Source: Durusdinium trenchii (Eukaryota > Sar > Dinophyceae > Suessiales > Symbiodiniaceae). Taken from it: 64,000 bases of DNA. Location: the NCBI GenBank assembly GCA_963970005.1, contig CAXAMN010001492.1:305869-369868 (forward strand), in the 5' to 3' direction. Shown piece by piece: positions 46,817 through 57,935 of the stretch. How positions within the stretch are numbered: position 1 is the first letter of the stretch; each line of letters opens with the position of its first letter. The notes under the pieces are model-generated. The model made no database searches. It saw nothing but the letters and a program-made list of their open reading frames with translations, and had not been told where the DNA came from. The translations under genes were made by a program, and so were the position numbers.

Positions 46817-48442
46817 GACTACGGCGGCGGAAGACCCCCCAAAAGCTCAGTCTTCATGCTGCGAACAAAAGCCACTGCACAAAAAATCTCAGGATCAAGA
46901 CTAAGATTGAGAAAATACATGAAAATACATTGCATCTCTTGTTCTCAAGATGGAGATGTTTCATCAACTCGAAATTGGCCAAAAGACTCTTGTGCCGAAT
47001 GTGAGCGGTAGAGCCGGCAGTGGGTCACCAAAAGGATCAGGCACAATTCAGTTGGCGCCTTGAATCTCGTTGCCCTGGACGTCACGAGGCACTAATGAAC
47101 CTGGCGTCGATTCGAGCCTAGGGTCTATCGAGGTATGGAAATCCATAGATCAAGGCGTTCAGTCGTATTGCTGATCAAGGAGCAGGTTACTTCAACGCCC
47201 ACCGGCCAAGGTGGTGGAGGGACACAAAGAAGGCTTGAAGTCTCTGCCACCGGGAGGTTCACTGAGAGGTGCAACCTCAACTCAAAAGGTGCCATGCCGG
47301 AGTGCATGGGGTTTTCATGATCTACCACCTCAGGAAACAGTTACTAGTAGGGATGCCCTTGTTATATACTAGTTTCTAACAAGAGATGACAAGAAGAAGA
47401 GCCCTGGGCGGATTGTGTACATACTTTCTTTGTGACGGCCGGTGGCCGCTGGCTGGACGCAAAGCAACCCGTCAATCCATGCCGTGCAGCAGCTGGGAAA
47501 GCACTGCGTACCAACTAAATTCTAGCTTGGTTTTCTTTTGGGGGTCAGTCCCCGAAAACCCTCCAGCTTCGTACCAAACATAAGATTGAAAAAAGAACTG
47601 GATAGCCGCAAGGAACAAACGCCTACGCAAAGCCAGTGCCCATGGACGGTGACCTGCGTTTTGCTACTTCTGGTAAGGGGTACTTCAGCCCAAAGGCCTT
47701 ACCTTTTTGCGTTCTCGTCAGTCAATCTGATCTATAAACTGTGCCATTCACATGAATCTGGATGCTATCTACCGGGTAGATTCTACCCTGACGTTCCAGC
47801 CAAGCTGCAAGAGGCTGGTAGTGGCCACCGGGCGGAGCCCACCAAAGAGTTCAGAGCTTTGACTGTAGAGCTCAAAGGTCAAGTTGTGCGCTTGAGGCGC
47901 AGGGCCTGAAGTTGAACGAAGCGACTTTAAACAACTTGTCAAATCAACTTTCCATATGTCTTCTCTATGATTGTCAAACGTGTTTCTTTTGCGGAGCGAC
48001 TTATTGTTATTCTCGAATTTGACAGCAATATGAGCCAGCTGGGAGGCCACATAAGAGAACGATACCCTCTCCAGCTGCCTCCAATTGTGCTACGAAAGTC
48101 CGTTCTCTGGAGGTGAACTGTTTTAAATAGCAATGGCCTCCTAATAGCCATCTTTTATATAATAGTTATAACCGTTCTGTGTCATTTGAAGTCATCTGCT
48201 CTTCGTTGCGTTTTGAACTTCCACCTCCAGCAACTAAGCAAGCACGACCTTCTCAAGCGGAGATCCCAAAGTCTTCGTTCCTGTCTTCGTTCCTGTATAC
48301 CTTTGATGCCTTTTTTGTGTACCTCGAAAAGAAAGGTCGGCCATCATACGTCGGCCTACGCCTTCCTTCTTCCTTCTTCCCTTCCCTTCCCTTCCGTTTA
48401 AAGTCCTTTCCTCTTTTCCTTCCTTCTTCCCCTTTCTCTCGC
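46817..48442. other. Mostly unassigned stretch
   Basis: Contains a short CTACTAG block at 47340-47380 and a minus-strand frame at 47328-47125 (GMAPFELRLHLSVNLPVAET, ending WISIPR-stop) that could be a last exon. 48355-48440 is a TTCC/CCTT-rich tract. Nothing else recognised. Confidence 0.4.
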
Positions 48443-49412
48443 CTTCGGGAATGAGCACCACGTCCCAGGCCCCGCTCTGCAATGGTTCGATCCTCCAGTG
48501 TCGGCTGCTGAGCATATCGCTGCTACGTCGGCCCGCCACATCGGGGGGATCACTGCGGAGGTGCAAATAGGACGCAGGGTCGCGGCCTGAGGCCCGAAAG
48601 CGGCGAAAAAGTGGAAACAACTTTGTCCAAATTAAAAACATATAGAAAACCCTGAGTACTAGTGACATGATACCACCTTCGGGCCTTCGAATGGTTGCAA
48701 CGTAAGTCCCGGCGAGTCACGAGTCTGCAAATTGCCGTAGCGATCCGCAGACTGCAAACGGAGAAACACGTCCTGCGACCAGAAAAACGACCAAAGAGGA
48801 CCGTGATGTTTCAATTTCACTGTGTTTCCGAACAGGTTCTTGTCTCTCTTAGAGCGTCCTTTCCAACCACTCCATGAAGGGCATTGTTTCGCAAGCCCCC
48901 AACAACCTCCAAGCTGTGAACCTTGACTCCAAGTTGAGTAGAAGTCACTAGCACACTAGGGTGGAGGCCATCGCTACGTTGAAGGCCATCACGGTAGACA
49001 CGGCCATCACGGATGTCTTCAGGTCTGCACGGTTCACCAATCTCTCAGGTCTGTGCGTCAATGGCAGGGTTCACCACGTGCATGAAGGGGTTGTACGGCT
49101 GATGCAACCTCGGTGCAAAATCTGTGGTTCAAGGTGTTCCCAAGTTCACAAAGGGATGCTTTGGGCAAGAGATCAAGTGAACTGTTCAGAAAATATTTGG
49201 GAAATCGCTATTAGGTTGGAGGCCAGCTTCTAGCTTGGATGCCACTCCCATTAGCAACTCAAAAGAAAATATGCTTAACATTGCCACGGAACATCTCCTC
49301 GTAGTACATGTCCTCGGCCTGCAAAATGTGGAATGGCACGGTGTTGCTCCCGAAACCAAAGCTCAAAAAGGCCGGGATGTTACGGGTGGTCTCACCCATC
49401 CAGTGGTCGTAC
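48443..49412 (-). CDS. Two phase-linked exons of an unknown protein
   Basis: Exon 49412-49288 (AG|G acceptor after TTTCTCCCAG; donor TTCC|GTGGCA) reads YDHWMGETTRNIPAFLSFGF then NTVPFHILQAEDMYYEEMF, 125 bases, leaving one base. Exon 48586-48443 (AG|G acceptor; AG|GC donor) starts with the matching two bases and reads DPASYLHLRSDPPDVAGRRS then HWRIEPLQSGAWDVVLIPE. Third positions are strongly G/C. Both lengths and phases fit. I do not recognise the family. The gene probably continues on both sides. Confidence 0.45.
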
Positions 49413-49972
49413 CTGGGAGAAACGCACAAGTATGAATCAAAGCAGCACAATGAGACACCACACCCATGTAGTTGTGTAGAAGTATTGTTGGTGGAAGTGA
49501 AAGAATTCTAAAATTGCAAGTCTAAGACCTTCTCCTTCTCCTTCTTCTTGTTTCATTCTGAAAGGTGCATGGGTTTTTGGTCCAACACACAAAATCAGCG
49601 ATATGGTAAGTCTGTGCAGCAATGTTGCAAGATCTCAATCGGAACAAAACCTCGGACAGGTACAGATTGGATCATGACCAGGCACTGTTGCAGCTCAACT
49701 GTCGCAGCTGTTGTTTCATGAAGAATCTTATTCCAGGCCTTGCTGAAGTTCAGCAGCCATGTCTACAGCACTGTTGCCCCGGTCAATACCTCAGAACAAT
49801 GTCGCATGGCGAGAAGAGACTGCAGACACAAGCCGGTCGAAACGAAGCAGTGAGAAGTGAGAAGTGACGTCCAAGAACGAAAGAAGGAGGGAAGGGAGAT
49901 AACAAAAAAGGGTGAAGGTTTTAAAATCTGTTAAAACACAACAAATCAAGAGCTGAAATTGACCAAAGACAC

Positions 49973-50052
49973 CGCTGGAGCCACTTGGGGATATTTCTGT
50001 GCCATTCAGAAATACACGACCGCCAGTGTCGGAGTTCAATTGGAACGTGTAC
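49973..50052 (-). CDS. PA14-like exon candidate
   Basis: 80 bases between an AG|G acceptor and a GCG|GTGTCT donor read YTFQLNSDTGGRVFLNGTEI. The pattern Y-T-F-x-L-x-S-D-x-G-x-R-x-x-L-N-G is typical of PA14 beta-barrel carbohydrate-binding domains. One exon alone cannot prove it. Confidence 0.35.
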
Positions 50053-50162
50053 CTGGCGCCACAAGCAAGGTCCATCGAATGTCGACGTAACACGGTGACA
50101 AACGTCGTGCCCTAACTTCGTGCCCTCCTTTTGTCGAGTAGTAACAAGTGCCACGCTACTAA

Positions 50163-50262
50163 TAACAAGTGCCTTACTAGTAGTAACAAAAAGCTATTAG
50201 AATTAAACTAAAATTAAACTAATTCTAATAGCTTCTTGTTACTACTAGTAAGGCACTTGTTA
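50163..50262. repeat. Perfect-length 43-bp inverted repeat of CTACTAG units
   Basis: Arms 50163-50205 and 50220-50262 (TAACAAGTGCCTTACTAGTA ... AGCTATTAGAATTA) are complementary with one mismatch around a 14-base loop. The surrounding block 50137-50282 extends the repeat on both sides. Confidence 0.9.
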
Positions 50263-50304
50263 CTACTAATAAGGCACTTGCTTCTTGAGATATACTTCTC
50301 TCAC

Positions 50305-50478
50305 AGCGAGTGAACCACGTCCTCGAAACGCCTGTGCTCTGCTGCCAGTGCTTCTTCCTTACAGGCCTGCTGAACTAACATCATCTCGTCGCAAAATATC
50401 ACAGCTTCGACCTCTCTTGCAGTTGCTTCTTCAAGCGCGACAGCCGCAAATTTCAGTTCACCGCGCTTTGACGCGACT
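50305..50478 (-). CDS. Coiled-coil exon candidate
   Basis: 174 bases from a CTTCACAG acceptor to a CGCT|GTGAGA donor. Reads ASKRGELKFAAVALEEATAR then EVEAVIFCDEMMLVQQACKE and EEALAAEHRRFEDVVHS: helical and charged, coiled-coil-like. Coiled-coil-like frames also occur at 50580-50700 but cannot be joined in phase. The leftover phase (2) would fit the PA14-like exon at 50052. Confidence 0.45.
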
Positions 50479-50484
50479 CTGTGA

Positions 50485-53400
50485 AGGCAGAATCTGCTCG
50501 GCCAAGCAATCAGGAGACCCACCAAGGAATTCACTATGAATGGTGACCTTGGGACATCCAACACGCGCATGTTTCTTGAAGTTGCTTGATCCTTGCGGCT
50601 CCAACCTTGTTGCGTTCCTGCAGTATGTTGCCTACTCTTGCAGCTCGGACTGTTCAATCAAGACTGCCTGCACCTGCTCCTGATGCTTCTTCAGGTGCTA
50701 CTTTGTTGCAGTTTCTTGAGTTGTATGTGTCTGTAGATATATGTATATATATATATAGCCTTTCTCATCCCACCCATCCAACAACCATGAAACCCGTTCT
50801 GTTCACTGGTCAGTGTTGATGAAACCTTCTGAAGCCGCTCCATGCGAGTGCAAGCAAGTCCTGTGCACCTTCCCCAGATTAACAATCTTCACTCCACAAC
50901 AACACAACCAAAGGACTTGCTAGTGGTCTTTGTCCTTGTTGGTGGCTTTGTTCGACTATCATGACTGTGATCCAGACAACACTGGGTTGGAGTGACCGAC
51001 TGCCACCTGCCCTTTGTAATTCAATGATGTACTGGGATAGAAGTGTGAGCACACGGGTGATGATTGTCTGAACAGTTCAAAACCTCATGATTTTCAGAAG
51101 ACCTTAGGAACAAAGGGCATTACTAGTAGTAGCTAGAAGCTACTAGTAGCAGGGGCATCGGTAGTAATTAGTACCAAGTGCATCGCTACCAGTAGCCAGA
51201 AGCTACTAGTAGCATCTAGTAGCTATTTGCTACTAATAGCGATGCACTTGTTACTAGTAGAAGCTTGGGTTCAAACGGGCGGGACCCCTTTCCCGCAGCA
51301 AACCACTCAATAAAAATCAAGGATATCTCCAGAAAACGTGTTGTAGATAACCAGGTGGTACTTTCAAGTGATTCGTTCGTCATGGTTTGTCTCCAGTTAA
51401 TTCATTGATCTTCCTCCTTCACTGCTGTTTGGCAGTGATGGGAACCAGCATAGCGAGGATGTTGGGATTGGCATAGTGTTGTTGTGGCATTCATCCCGGA
51501 ACTCTTGATTACGCCAAACCGATTCCATCCCTAAGCATCGACGTGTTAAGCATGAACTGATTGCTTCCCGAAACAAAAGAGCTTGACATCCTGGTTGGCG
51601 GCCTGTCGCTGGCTGGGATTCGAAGCCAACCAAGAATCTGCAACGAGAACCTCGCAGCAAGTCTTGAGGGCACTAGCACATTGTCTTTGTGAAACTGTTG
51701 GTAAATGCATATGTTTTAGACATTTATTTAATCAAAGGCTTCAGCTTCTGAGCATAGTGTAACAGAAGATTGAAATAGGGATACACCTACATACAAAAAA
51801 CAATAGCGAATACGAGTCTCGAGCTCCCCAAATAAAGCAATCCCTGCGATCCACAGAGCATATCTCAGACTTCGTCAAGACGCTTGTTGCTGGGAAGTGT
51901 TCCGCCAGGTCCGTGGATTCCCCAGTCCAGTTCCAGGGGTCCTACACTTCAACTTTTGGCCACGCTAGTAGTAACAGGTGCCTTACTAGTAGTAACAAAA
52001 AGCAAGTAGAAACAAGTGCCTTACTAGTAGTAACAAACCGCTCCAACCTAATAGCGATGCCATCCAACCGAATAGTAATCTTTAAAACAAAAACAAACCA
52101 TGGCTCATCTAGGCCTTAAGGCATGCTTGTCGTCTTGCCCGGTTTCATGTTGACGTCAACTCGGGAACTGTCCTCGCAGCATCTCGGTGAAGACCCGCTT
52201 CGAGTGGTTCAAATTGTTGTACCAAACTCCGTAGAAGGCTCCCGGTCTTAAGACACTCACGGCCTCACAATATGCAATCAAAACGATACAAGGCGCTGAC
52301 GGCCCTTTCAGTCCAGGCAAAGACCCTTTCAGTCCAAGTATCGCCATGATAGTTGCCAGAAACGTTGGACATAAGCGAGAACTCATAGACCTCTGCCGAA
52401 GGACGGCACAAAATTGTCGAAACCCAAAGGCCAGTATGCAAGCTCTCCCTCAAGCAATAGCCACATGAAACAGAGACCAAAATGAACACAGTCGAGCAAA
52501 CCCAGTCTGCACCATTCAGCTTCACCTCGCCTCTGCCTGAACAGATCTCAGCGTAACTCTTGCATCAGGGACCACAAGCCTCCGAACAGGCACAGGCAAA
52601 AGCTGAGCTAAACAGTGAACAAAACAAGCTTGCTTTTGTTATGTTACATGCAAGTGTTCAATAGCGTCCTTGCTCCTAGTAGTAAGGCCAGGAGCCCCTA
52701 GTAGCGTCCGATCGCTCCTAGTAGCGATGCCCTTTGCTCCTAGTAGCGTCCTTGCTTCGATGTTTTGTCCTAGTAGATTCCTTTGCTAATTTGAATTCTA
52801 ATTCAATTTATTTCTTCAATTCTTGTTTCTAGCTTCTTGTTCCTGGTAGTAAGGCCCTTGCTCCTAGTAGCGATGCCAGGAGCCCCTAGTAGCGTCCTTG
52901 CATGAAACAGAGTATGCCGGCCTTGTTGCTTGGGCGGCAGGTCCTTCGCAGAGAGGCTGACAACGCAATGAATCGGCATCAAAACCTGACGCTCCGTCAG
53001 ACCGAACGTCACAAAACCTACAAGCAATGTTACTAGTAGCCTTCTTGTTACTACTAGTAAGGCACTTGTTACTAGTAGCGAGGCACTTGTTACTAGCTAG
53101 TGCTGTTGTTGCTGTTCCATTGAACTGCACCTTGCGGACCGTCTAGTCCTGCCATTCCTGCACTTTATGCAATCAGCATCCAGGCCTTCCATCTCACGCC
53201 AAAAGTAGATCATAAAGGCATAGTGCCTCAGGAACGCAAAGGTTGAGTTCACACATGGGCAACTGCCAAAAAAAGCTAGCTATCCTAGGGCTATGCCTTC
53301 AAAAGTTTGCAGATCAGCTGCCCGTGCACCAGCGGGTCACCCCACATATCTCGGGCTGTCACCTTTGGAAAGTAGATCCGACAGGGTCGAAGTTCGATAC

Positions 53401-53589
53401 AAATCTCCCGGTATTTGTTGGACAAAAGAACTTTGTTACTATATAGTAGCTACTTGCTCCTTAGCGTCCCTGCTCCTAGTAGTGAGGCCAGGAGCCCCTA
53501 GTAGCGTCCTTAAATATGTATATATATAAGACATGAGGTTCACAAAAAAGACCTAAGAAGATCTTTTCCATCGTTTGAATCGAAATGAC
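50485..53589. other. Repeat-rich stretch with weak exon signals
   Basis: CTACTAG blocks: 51113-51268 (with an inverted pair around 51230), 51964-52070, 52662-52760, 52826-52903, 53030-53103 and 53447-53512. TA run at 50738-50758. On the minus strand 52386-52156 has a possible exon pair (VYEFSLMSNVSGNYHGDTW; then VLRPGAFYGVWYNNLNHSK, ending FPS-stop) and 51640-51510 another weak one. None is recognised as a family. Confidence 0.4.
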
Positions 53590-54483
53590 TCCATTGCATG
53601 GAATGCATGGAACGCCTTGATGGTGGCGAAGTCGCCCGCGTGGCATGGCGAGTTCAAGATCTCGAAGGTGGACTGCGTTGAGGCGCCTGGTTTTGCTTTC
53701 AGAACTTCCAGGAACAAGAACGCTACTAGGAGCAAAGGGCATCGCTACTAGGAACAAGGACCCTACTAGGGGCTCCCGGCATCGCTACTAGGAGCAATAC
53801 ATGCTTCCAATGCTTGAAGCGATGTCCTCCAATCTACTATGGCCTCCAACCTAGAAGGGATGGCCTCCAACCTCACTTGTACATGTTTAGTAAGCAATGC
53901 TGTGAACAAATCACTGAAAACATCATGCTTGGTGGTGAGTCAAACGATCCTCAATGATCATCAATGATCTATGAAAGCAAAGCTTCTATGTTGGTAACAG
54001 CGATTCATCCAATGATTAGCGTCCTTGCTCCTAGTAGCGATGCCCTTTGCTCCTAGTAGCGTTCTTGTTCCAACATTCCCGAAAATAGGATGTCCAATCT
54101 GTCCAATTACTCAATGCTTCCTCGACCCTGCCTGAAATGGACATAACGAAACAACTCCTAGCCTAGGGTGCTCAAAAGCAGGCCCCTCTCGACATCGTCC
54201 CTCATGCTGCGCTCCTATGGCCGGCAGGAGCCAGTTGCGCGAGTCGGGCACTGAAGTGGCTGGCATCACGGTGAAGTACATTGGTGCACGCTGCACCGGC
54301 ACGCCATCGCCTGCAGAATGGGAGAAACAGCTTTCTCTTTCAGACGGCGTTACGGGAAGCGGGCATTGACACGCCTAGGACCACCAAACGGTGCTCGCCA
54401 CGTTGCATGGGAGTGAAGAAGACCGTGACCTCGAAAGATCGGGGATGCAAGTAGGGGCCCGTAGGGCTCCGTTGTAGAGGCGG
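53590..54483 (-). CDS. Filamin-type repeat protein, three downstream exons
   Basis: Exon 54483-54375 reads SPTGPYLHPRSFEVTVFFTP then MQRGEHRLVVL and ends AG|GC. Exon from 54310 (CTGCAG|G) reads DGVPVQRAPMYFTVMPATSV. The join completes a Gly codon and gives the classic end of a filamin (ABP280) Ig repeat: F-x-P-x-x-x-G-x-H-x-L-x-V-x-x-D-G-x-P-V-x-x-A-P-x-x-x-x-V. Exon 53686-53590 (AG|G acceptor, GA|GT donor) reads ASTQSTFEILNSPCHAGDFA then TIKAFHAFHAME, resembling the next repeat's first strands. Filamin repeats build rod-like, often actin- or surface-linked proteins; the role here is unknown. The end of the middle exon (about 54190) is uncertain. Confidence 0.55.
53711..54075. repeat. CTACTAG modular repeat blocks
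   Basis: 53711-53800 (plus orientation), 53814-53880 (the CCTCCAACCTAGAAGCGATGG form) and 54017-54075 (inverted). They lie in a putative intron. Confidence 0.85.
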
Positions 54484-55123
54484 CTTGGGATACTCTACTA
54501 ACGCGAAAGCAAGACACAAAACCTCCGCATCGTATCCAGTCTAAGTAAGCGAGCAAGAGGTTGGAATGTAAGTATACTTGGACACTTCTGACAGAGATTC
54601 TTGGCCAACTCGTGGTGTGTGTTTGTGCCGGAACCCTTGTGTGCCCGAGGCTGTGCCTCTCCCGGAGTGGAGCGCACAGCTTCAAAGACAAGGGCCTAGC
54701 AGCTTCAGAGGTCAAAAGGTCCAAAGGTCAAAAGGTCAAAAATGTGAAAAGAAAACTAAAAATTAACATAGAAAGAAAAAAAAGTGTTCAAAAAAATAAC
54801 AGAATAGTCTTTAAACGCAGCTTCACTGCATGAAGCTGCTAGGTGCACTGCGTGCGCTGCCTCGCCTCTTGGGTACCATTCTCGATGCGCTCCAAAGAGA
54901 TGTACAAACCTGAAAAGGAAAAGCTAACGAAAAGGACGAAGAAGAAAAGAACAACCTGCATCTTTTTTGGGGGGGAGGCCACAAGTAGAGGTGAGGTAGG
55001 TTAGCTAGTAGAAGAGGTAGCCAGTAGCTTAAATAGCTACTACTTAGGACGCGGCAGAGGAAGCTTCCTTGAAGAAGCGCTCGCACAAATGATTTGGTTC
55101 CTAGATGCTTAGGGAAACTTAAC

Positions 55124-55166
55124 TAACAGCAATGGCCGCCAACCTAATAGCGATGGCCTCCATATG
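55124..55166. repeat. Short CTAATAG repeat block
   Basis: Two units of the CCGCCAACCTAATAGCGATGG form. Nearby, cttccttgaagaagcgctcg (55070) also occurs at 30065, marking another dispersed sequence. Confidence 0.75.
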
Positions 55167-55530
55167 GTGTAAATAGAAAGGCAGTTTGAAAAGGACCTGT
55201 CTGGAAAGCTTCAATGGCATATGGGGTAAACAGCAAACGATGGTGAAACCAGAGACTATCTGAGTCTATCTGCATGGACACACAAGTTGTGGACTCGTCA
55301 AGAGATGTTCAAGCAATTCTGAACGACTCAATTCGCTCGATCTGCGTGGGACGCTTGACAGCTTGGCTTGCCAGGGAGCTTTGCATTGCTTCATCATTTG
55401 CATTGTTTCCTGAAAACCAGTTGAAAGCGTGTGCCCGGTGTGGGTGCTTCTCGGAACAACCGAACAAACTATCAGCAGCAAGTCCAAGTGTGCAAAATGC
55501 TTGTTGTGCTTTTGCTGCCCAAAAGGCCAC

Positions 55531-55766
55531 AGGCATCTCGAAGATCCACTTGCATGGTATTGGGCACTCCGCTGAAAACTTGCGAGATGGGAGGGTGTAC
55601 CTCAAACTCAAACATTGAAGAGCATTGGCAAAATGTTGCATTTGTAGCTGTTTCTGACTTGGCATCTTTGTTCGTGTTTTTTGTTTGGTGTGTGGTGTCC
55701 CAAATGTACATCCTGCCAGACTGGTCTGGCCTTGGAGGTTTCTGCCACCAGCTCGCCACGAAGAAC
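55531..55766 (-). CDS. Two phase-linked exons, probably of the filamin-type gene
   Basis: Exon 55766-55713 (54 bases, GCAG|G acceptor, AG|GA donor) reads FFVASWWQKPPRPDQSG. Exon 55600-55531 (TTTGAG|G acceptor, possible CCT|GTGGCC donor) reads YTLPSRKFSAECPIPCKWIF. The join rebuilds an Arg codon. The first exon also fits the phase left by the exon at 57936. Domain identity is not certain. A further acceptor TTTTCAG|G at about 55400 opens two frames, one ending IERIESFRIA-stop. Confidence 0.4.
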
Positions 55767-56349
55767 CTGCAGTGCAAAGTGCCAGGTCAAAAGCGGGCAT
55801 GGAGCACGTGCCTTTTGACTAATTTGACGACGTGTACTGAGTAGGCTAAGAGTAGACAAAGTGGAGAAGCCATTGATCAATTTTGGAGGTTTTCACCTAA
55901 ACCAACAGTGCCTGCAATAGGAAGGGGCTGCTGCCAATCGGCCGCCAAGCCTTCGACATACCGCATGTTCAACCACACAGACCCTCGTCCATTGAAGCGT
56001 TCAATAAAAACATGAAAACAAACACATTGCTGAAGACGATGACATATTGTTGTTTACTCAACAAATCTTCTTCAATCGATGAATTTGTTTTTGCAATTAT
56101 ATAAGTTCAGTCAGACATGTACCTCGTCTCCTAGTCTCCTAGTGATCTGTTTTGAGCACCATGTCCTTGGACTGCCAGTGCAAAGCCTTGCTTAAAACCA
56201 CAACGACTGGCACAGATGGGAAGCCTTAGATTCGCATTGTGTCATGACAATAAGTGGACTGCACACCATGGCCACTTGTTCCTGATTACTTAACTACCCC
56301 ACGCATTTAGGCTCACCTCAGAGAATGCTTTGAGAAACTTCCCTCCTTG

Positions 56350-56430
56350 CTTCCGTCATTCCTTCCTTCCTTCCTTCCTTCCGTCCTTCCTTCCTTCCTT
56401 CCGCCTGCCTGCCTGCCTGCCTGCCTTCTT
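56350..56430 (+). repeat. Microsatellite (TTCC)n(TGCC)n
   Basis: TTCCTTCCTTCCTTCC with CCGT interruptions, followed by GCCTGCCTGCCTGCC. Confidence 0.95.
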
Positions 56431-56665
56431 GCCTTTTGGATTTCCGTTACAAGCCCGCCTCTGTGGTGTAGAGCTCAATAGTCATGGCCGTCAGTCCCGC
56501 CTGTCAACACGGACTGCTCAAAACTTGGAGCCAAGAGAGTACCTTGAAAAGGATTTGGCTGGCAACTAGTTTCCTAAATCCGCCCGCACCGAAGGTGCTC
56601 AGGGCGTGCATAAACAACTGTAAGGTACAGGTTTACCTGCGGGGGGACCTATTTTTTGGCCAAAA

Positions 56666-57259
56666 TCAATTGGTTATTGATAGGTCGCAACGGCGGACTT
56701 CAAAAAACACTTTTGTGTACAGCACGGAATGGACTAGTTCGTGCATGCGCCCGCCCGGAACCGGCAAGAGAAAAGTGACAACCACTGTGTTTTTTACTTT
56801 TGGTCTTCGATTTTCGGTTTTGAGACGCGTTTTTTTCCATGTGTCTTGTCGGGAGGCCGGGCCAGATTTTGTGATTTCGGAGCTGTTTGGGTGATGGTTT
56901 TCGCCGTTTTTGTTGGGCAGAAACATTGGTTTTTGCAATGTTTTTGTACATTGCCAAGGCTTGACGTCTGCGCGCGAAAATGTAAAAAACCTAGCAAGTA
57001 GCAGTGATTTTGGCGACCATGTCGTTGAAAACGTCGCAAATTGCAGTACTTTTTTGACAGCAGGTTCAAAAACACTGTAAATAGCGGGGTTTTTGGCCAC
57101 GGCAAGCTCAAAAACATCGCTATTTGCAGTGGTTTCTGCCTCACAGAGAATAAAAGCATTGTAAATACCGTACACAGTGGTGTTTTCGGCAACATCAACC
57201 TCAAAAACCTCGCTATTTCTAGTGGTTTTTGCTTTTCCGGTGTATGAAAACACTGTCAA
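56666..57259. repeat. Degenerate tandem repeat (ATCGCTATTTGCAGTGGTTT)
   Basis: From about 57020 to 57260 a 60-70-base unit recurs: CAAAAACATCGCTATTTGCA with GTGGTTTTTGCC and ACACTGTAAATA. It keeps a 197-codon minus-strand frame open, but the peptide is repetitive (ENTTVYGIYN, AKNPAIYSVF) and I do not call it a gene. Confidence 0.6.
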
Positions 57260-57777
57260 TCACAGTGTTTCGGCAGATGCGAAGCTCCACAATGAGACTT
57301 TGGAGGGAAACGCGGTTTTCCGTACCCTTTTTGGTTGGGTAATTGTTTCATGGCAGTGCAGGCGGACCTTGCCGCGGAGCGGCGTGAATATGCTGTGAAC
57401 ATTCGGAACCCAGCCACACCACATTCAGATCGGAGGAAAGAACTCACACAGAGCTGACTGAAAGGAAAGAGAAGGACAAGGAATGACAAGGATGCTTTAA
57501 AGGACCTGTCACCTAAGCATTGACAATAGATTTATTTAGTTAGCATTATATGAATCTATATCAGTGTCCTTCCATAAAAGTATTGATGCCTATAACTAAT
57601 TTTGGTGGAGCTCCAAACGCTTTTCGTTGCCTGGCACAGCCGGTACTCCACAGAGTAGCCTGCAAAACGACTCATTTGGCTGCAATGCCAATAGCTCTAA
57701 GCATGAACACTTGCACCTTGTGCCCCACTTTGCGAATCTGCTAGATTGTGCCCCGCTCAGGTCCGGTGTATTTGTTT

Positions 57778-57846
57778 TTAGTAGCCTCCTTGCTCCCAGT
57801 AATTAGTAAGGCCCGGAGCCCCTAGTAGCGTCCTTGCTCCTAATAG
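57778..57846. repeat. CTACTAG modular repeat block
   Basis: Inverted orientation (GCCCGGAGCCCCTAGTAGCG). Confidence 0.85.
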
Positions 57847-57935
57847 AGAATCCCCTAACACGTTCCGTATTCTTACTTCCTAAAACCTCTTCGCTCGAAG
57901 GAGGATGGCATATGTCCACGGCCGCGCAGGCTCAC

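Noticed and set aside
52156..52386. SAM methyltransferase fragment (VLRPGAFYG)
   Set aside because: A single short motif resembling VL-x-PGG is too weak, and the segment is better seen as an unassigned exon.
53243..53446. Possible exon (HISGCHLWKVDPTGSKFDTN)
   Set aside because: HLWKVDPTGS recalls proteasome-type sequences, but no acceptor, donor or further motif supports it.
56666..57259. 197-codon minus-strand gene
   Set aside because: The frame is kept open by a degenerate tandem repeat and has no coding bias.
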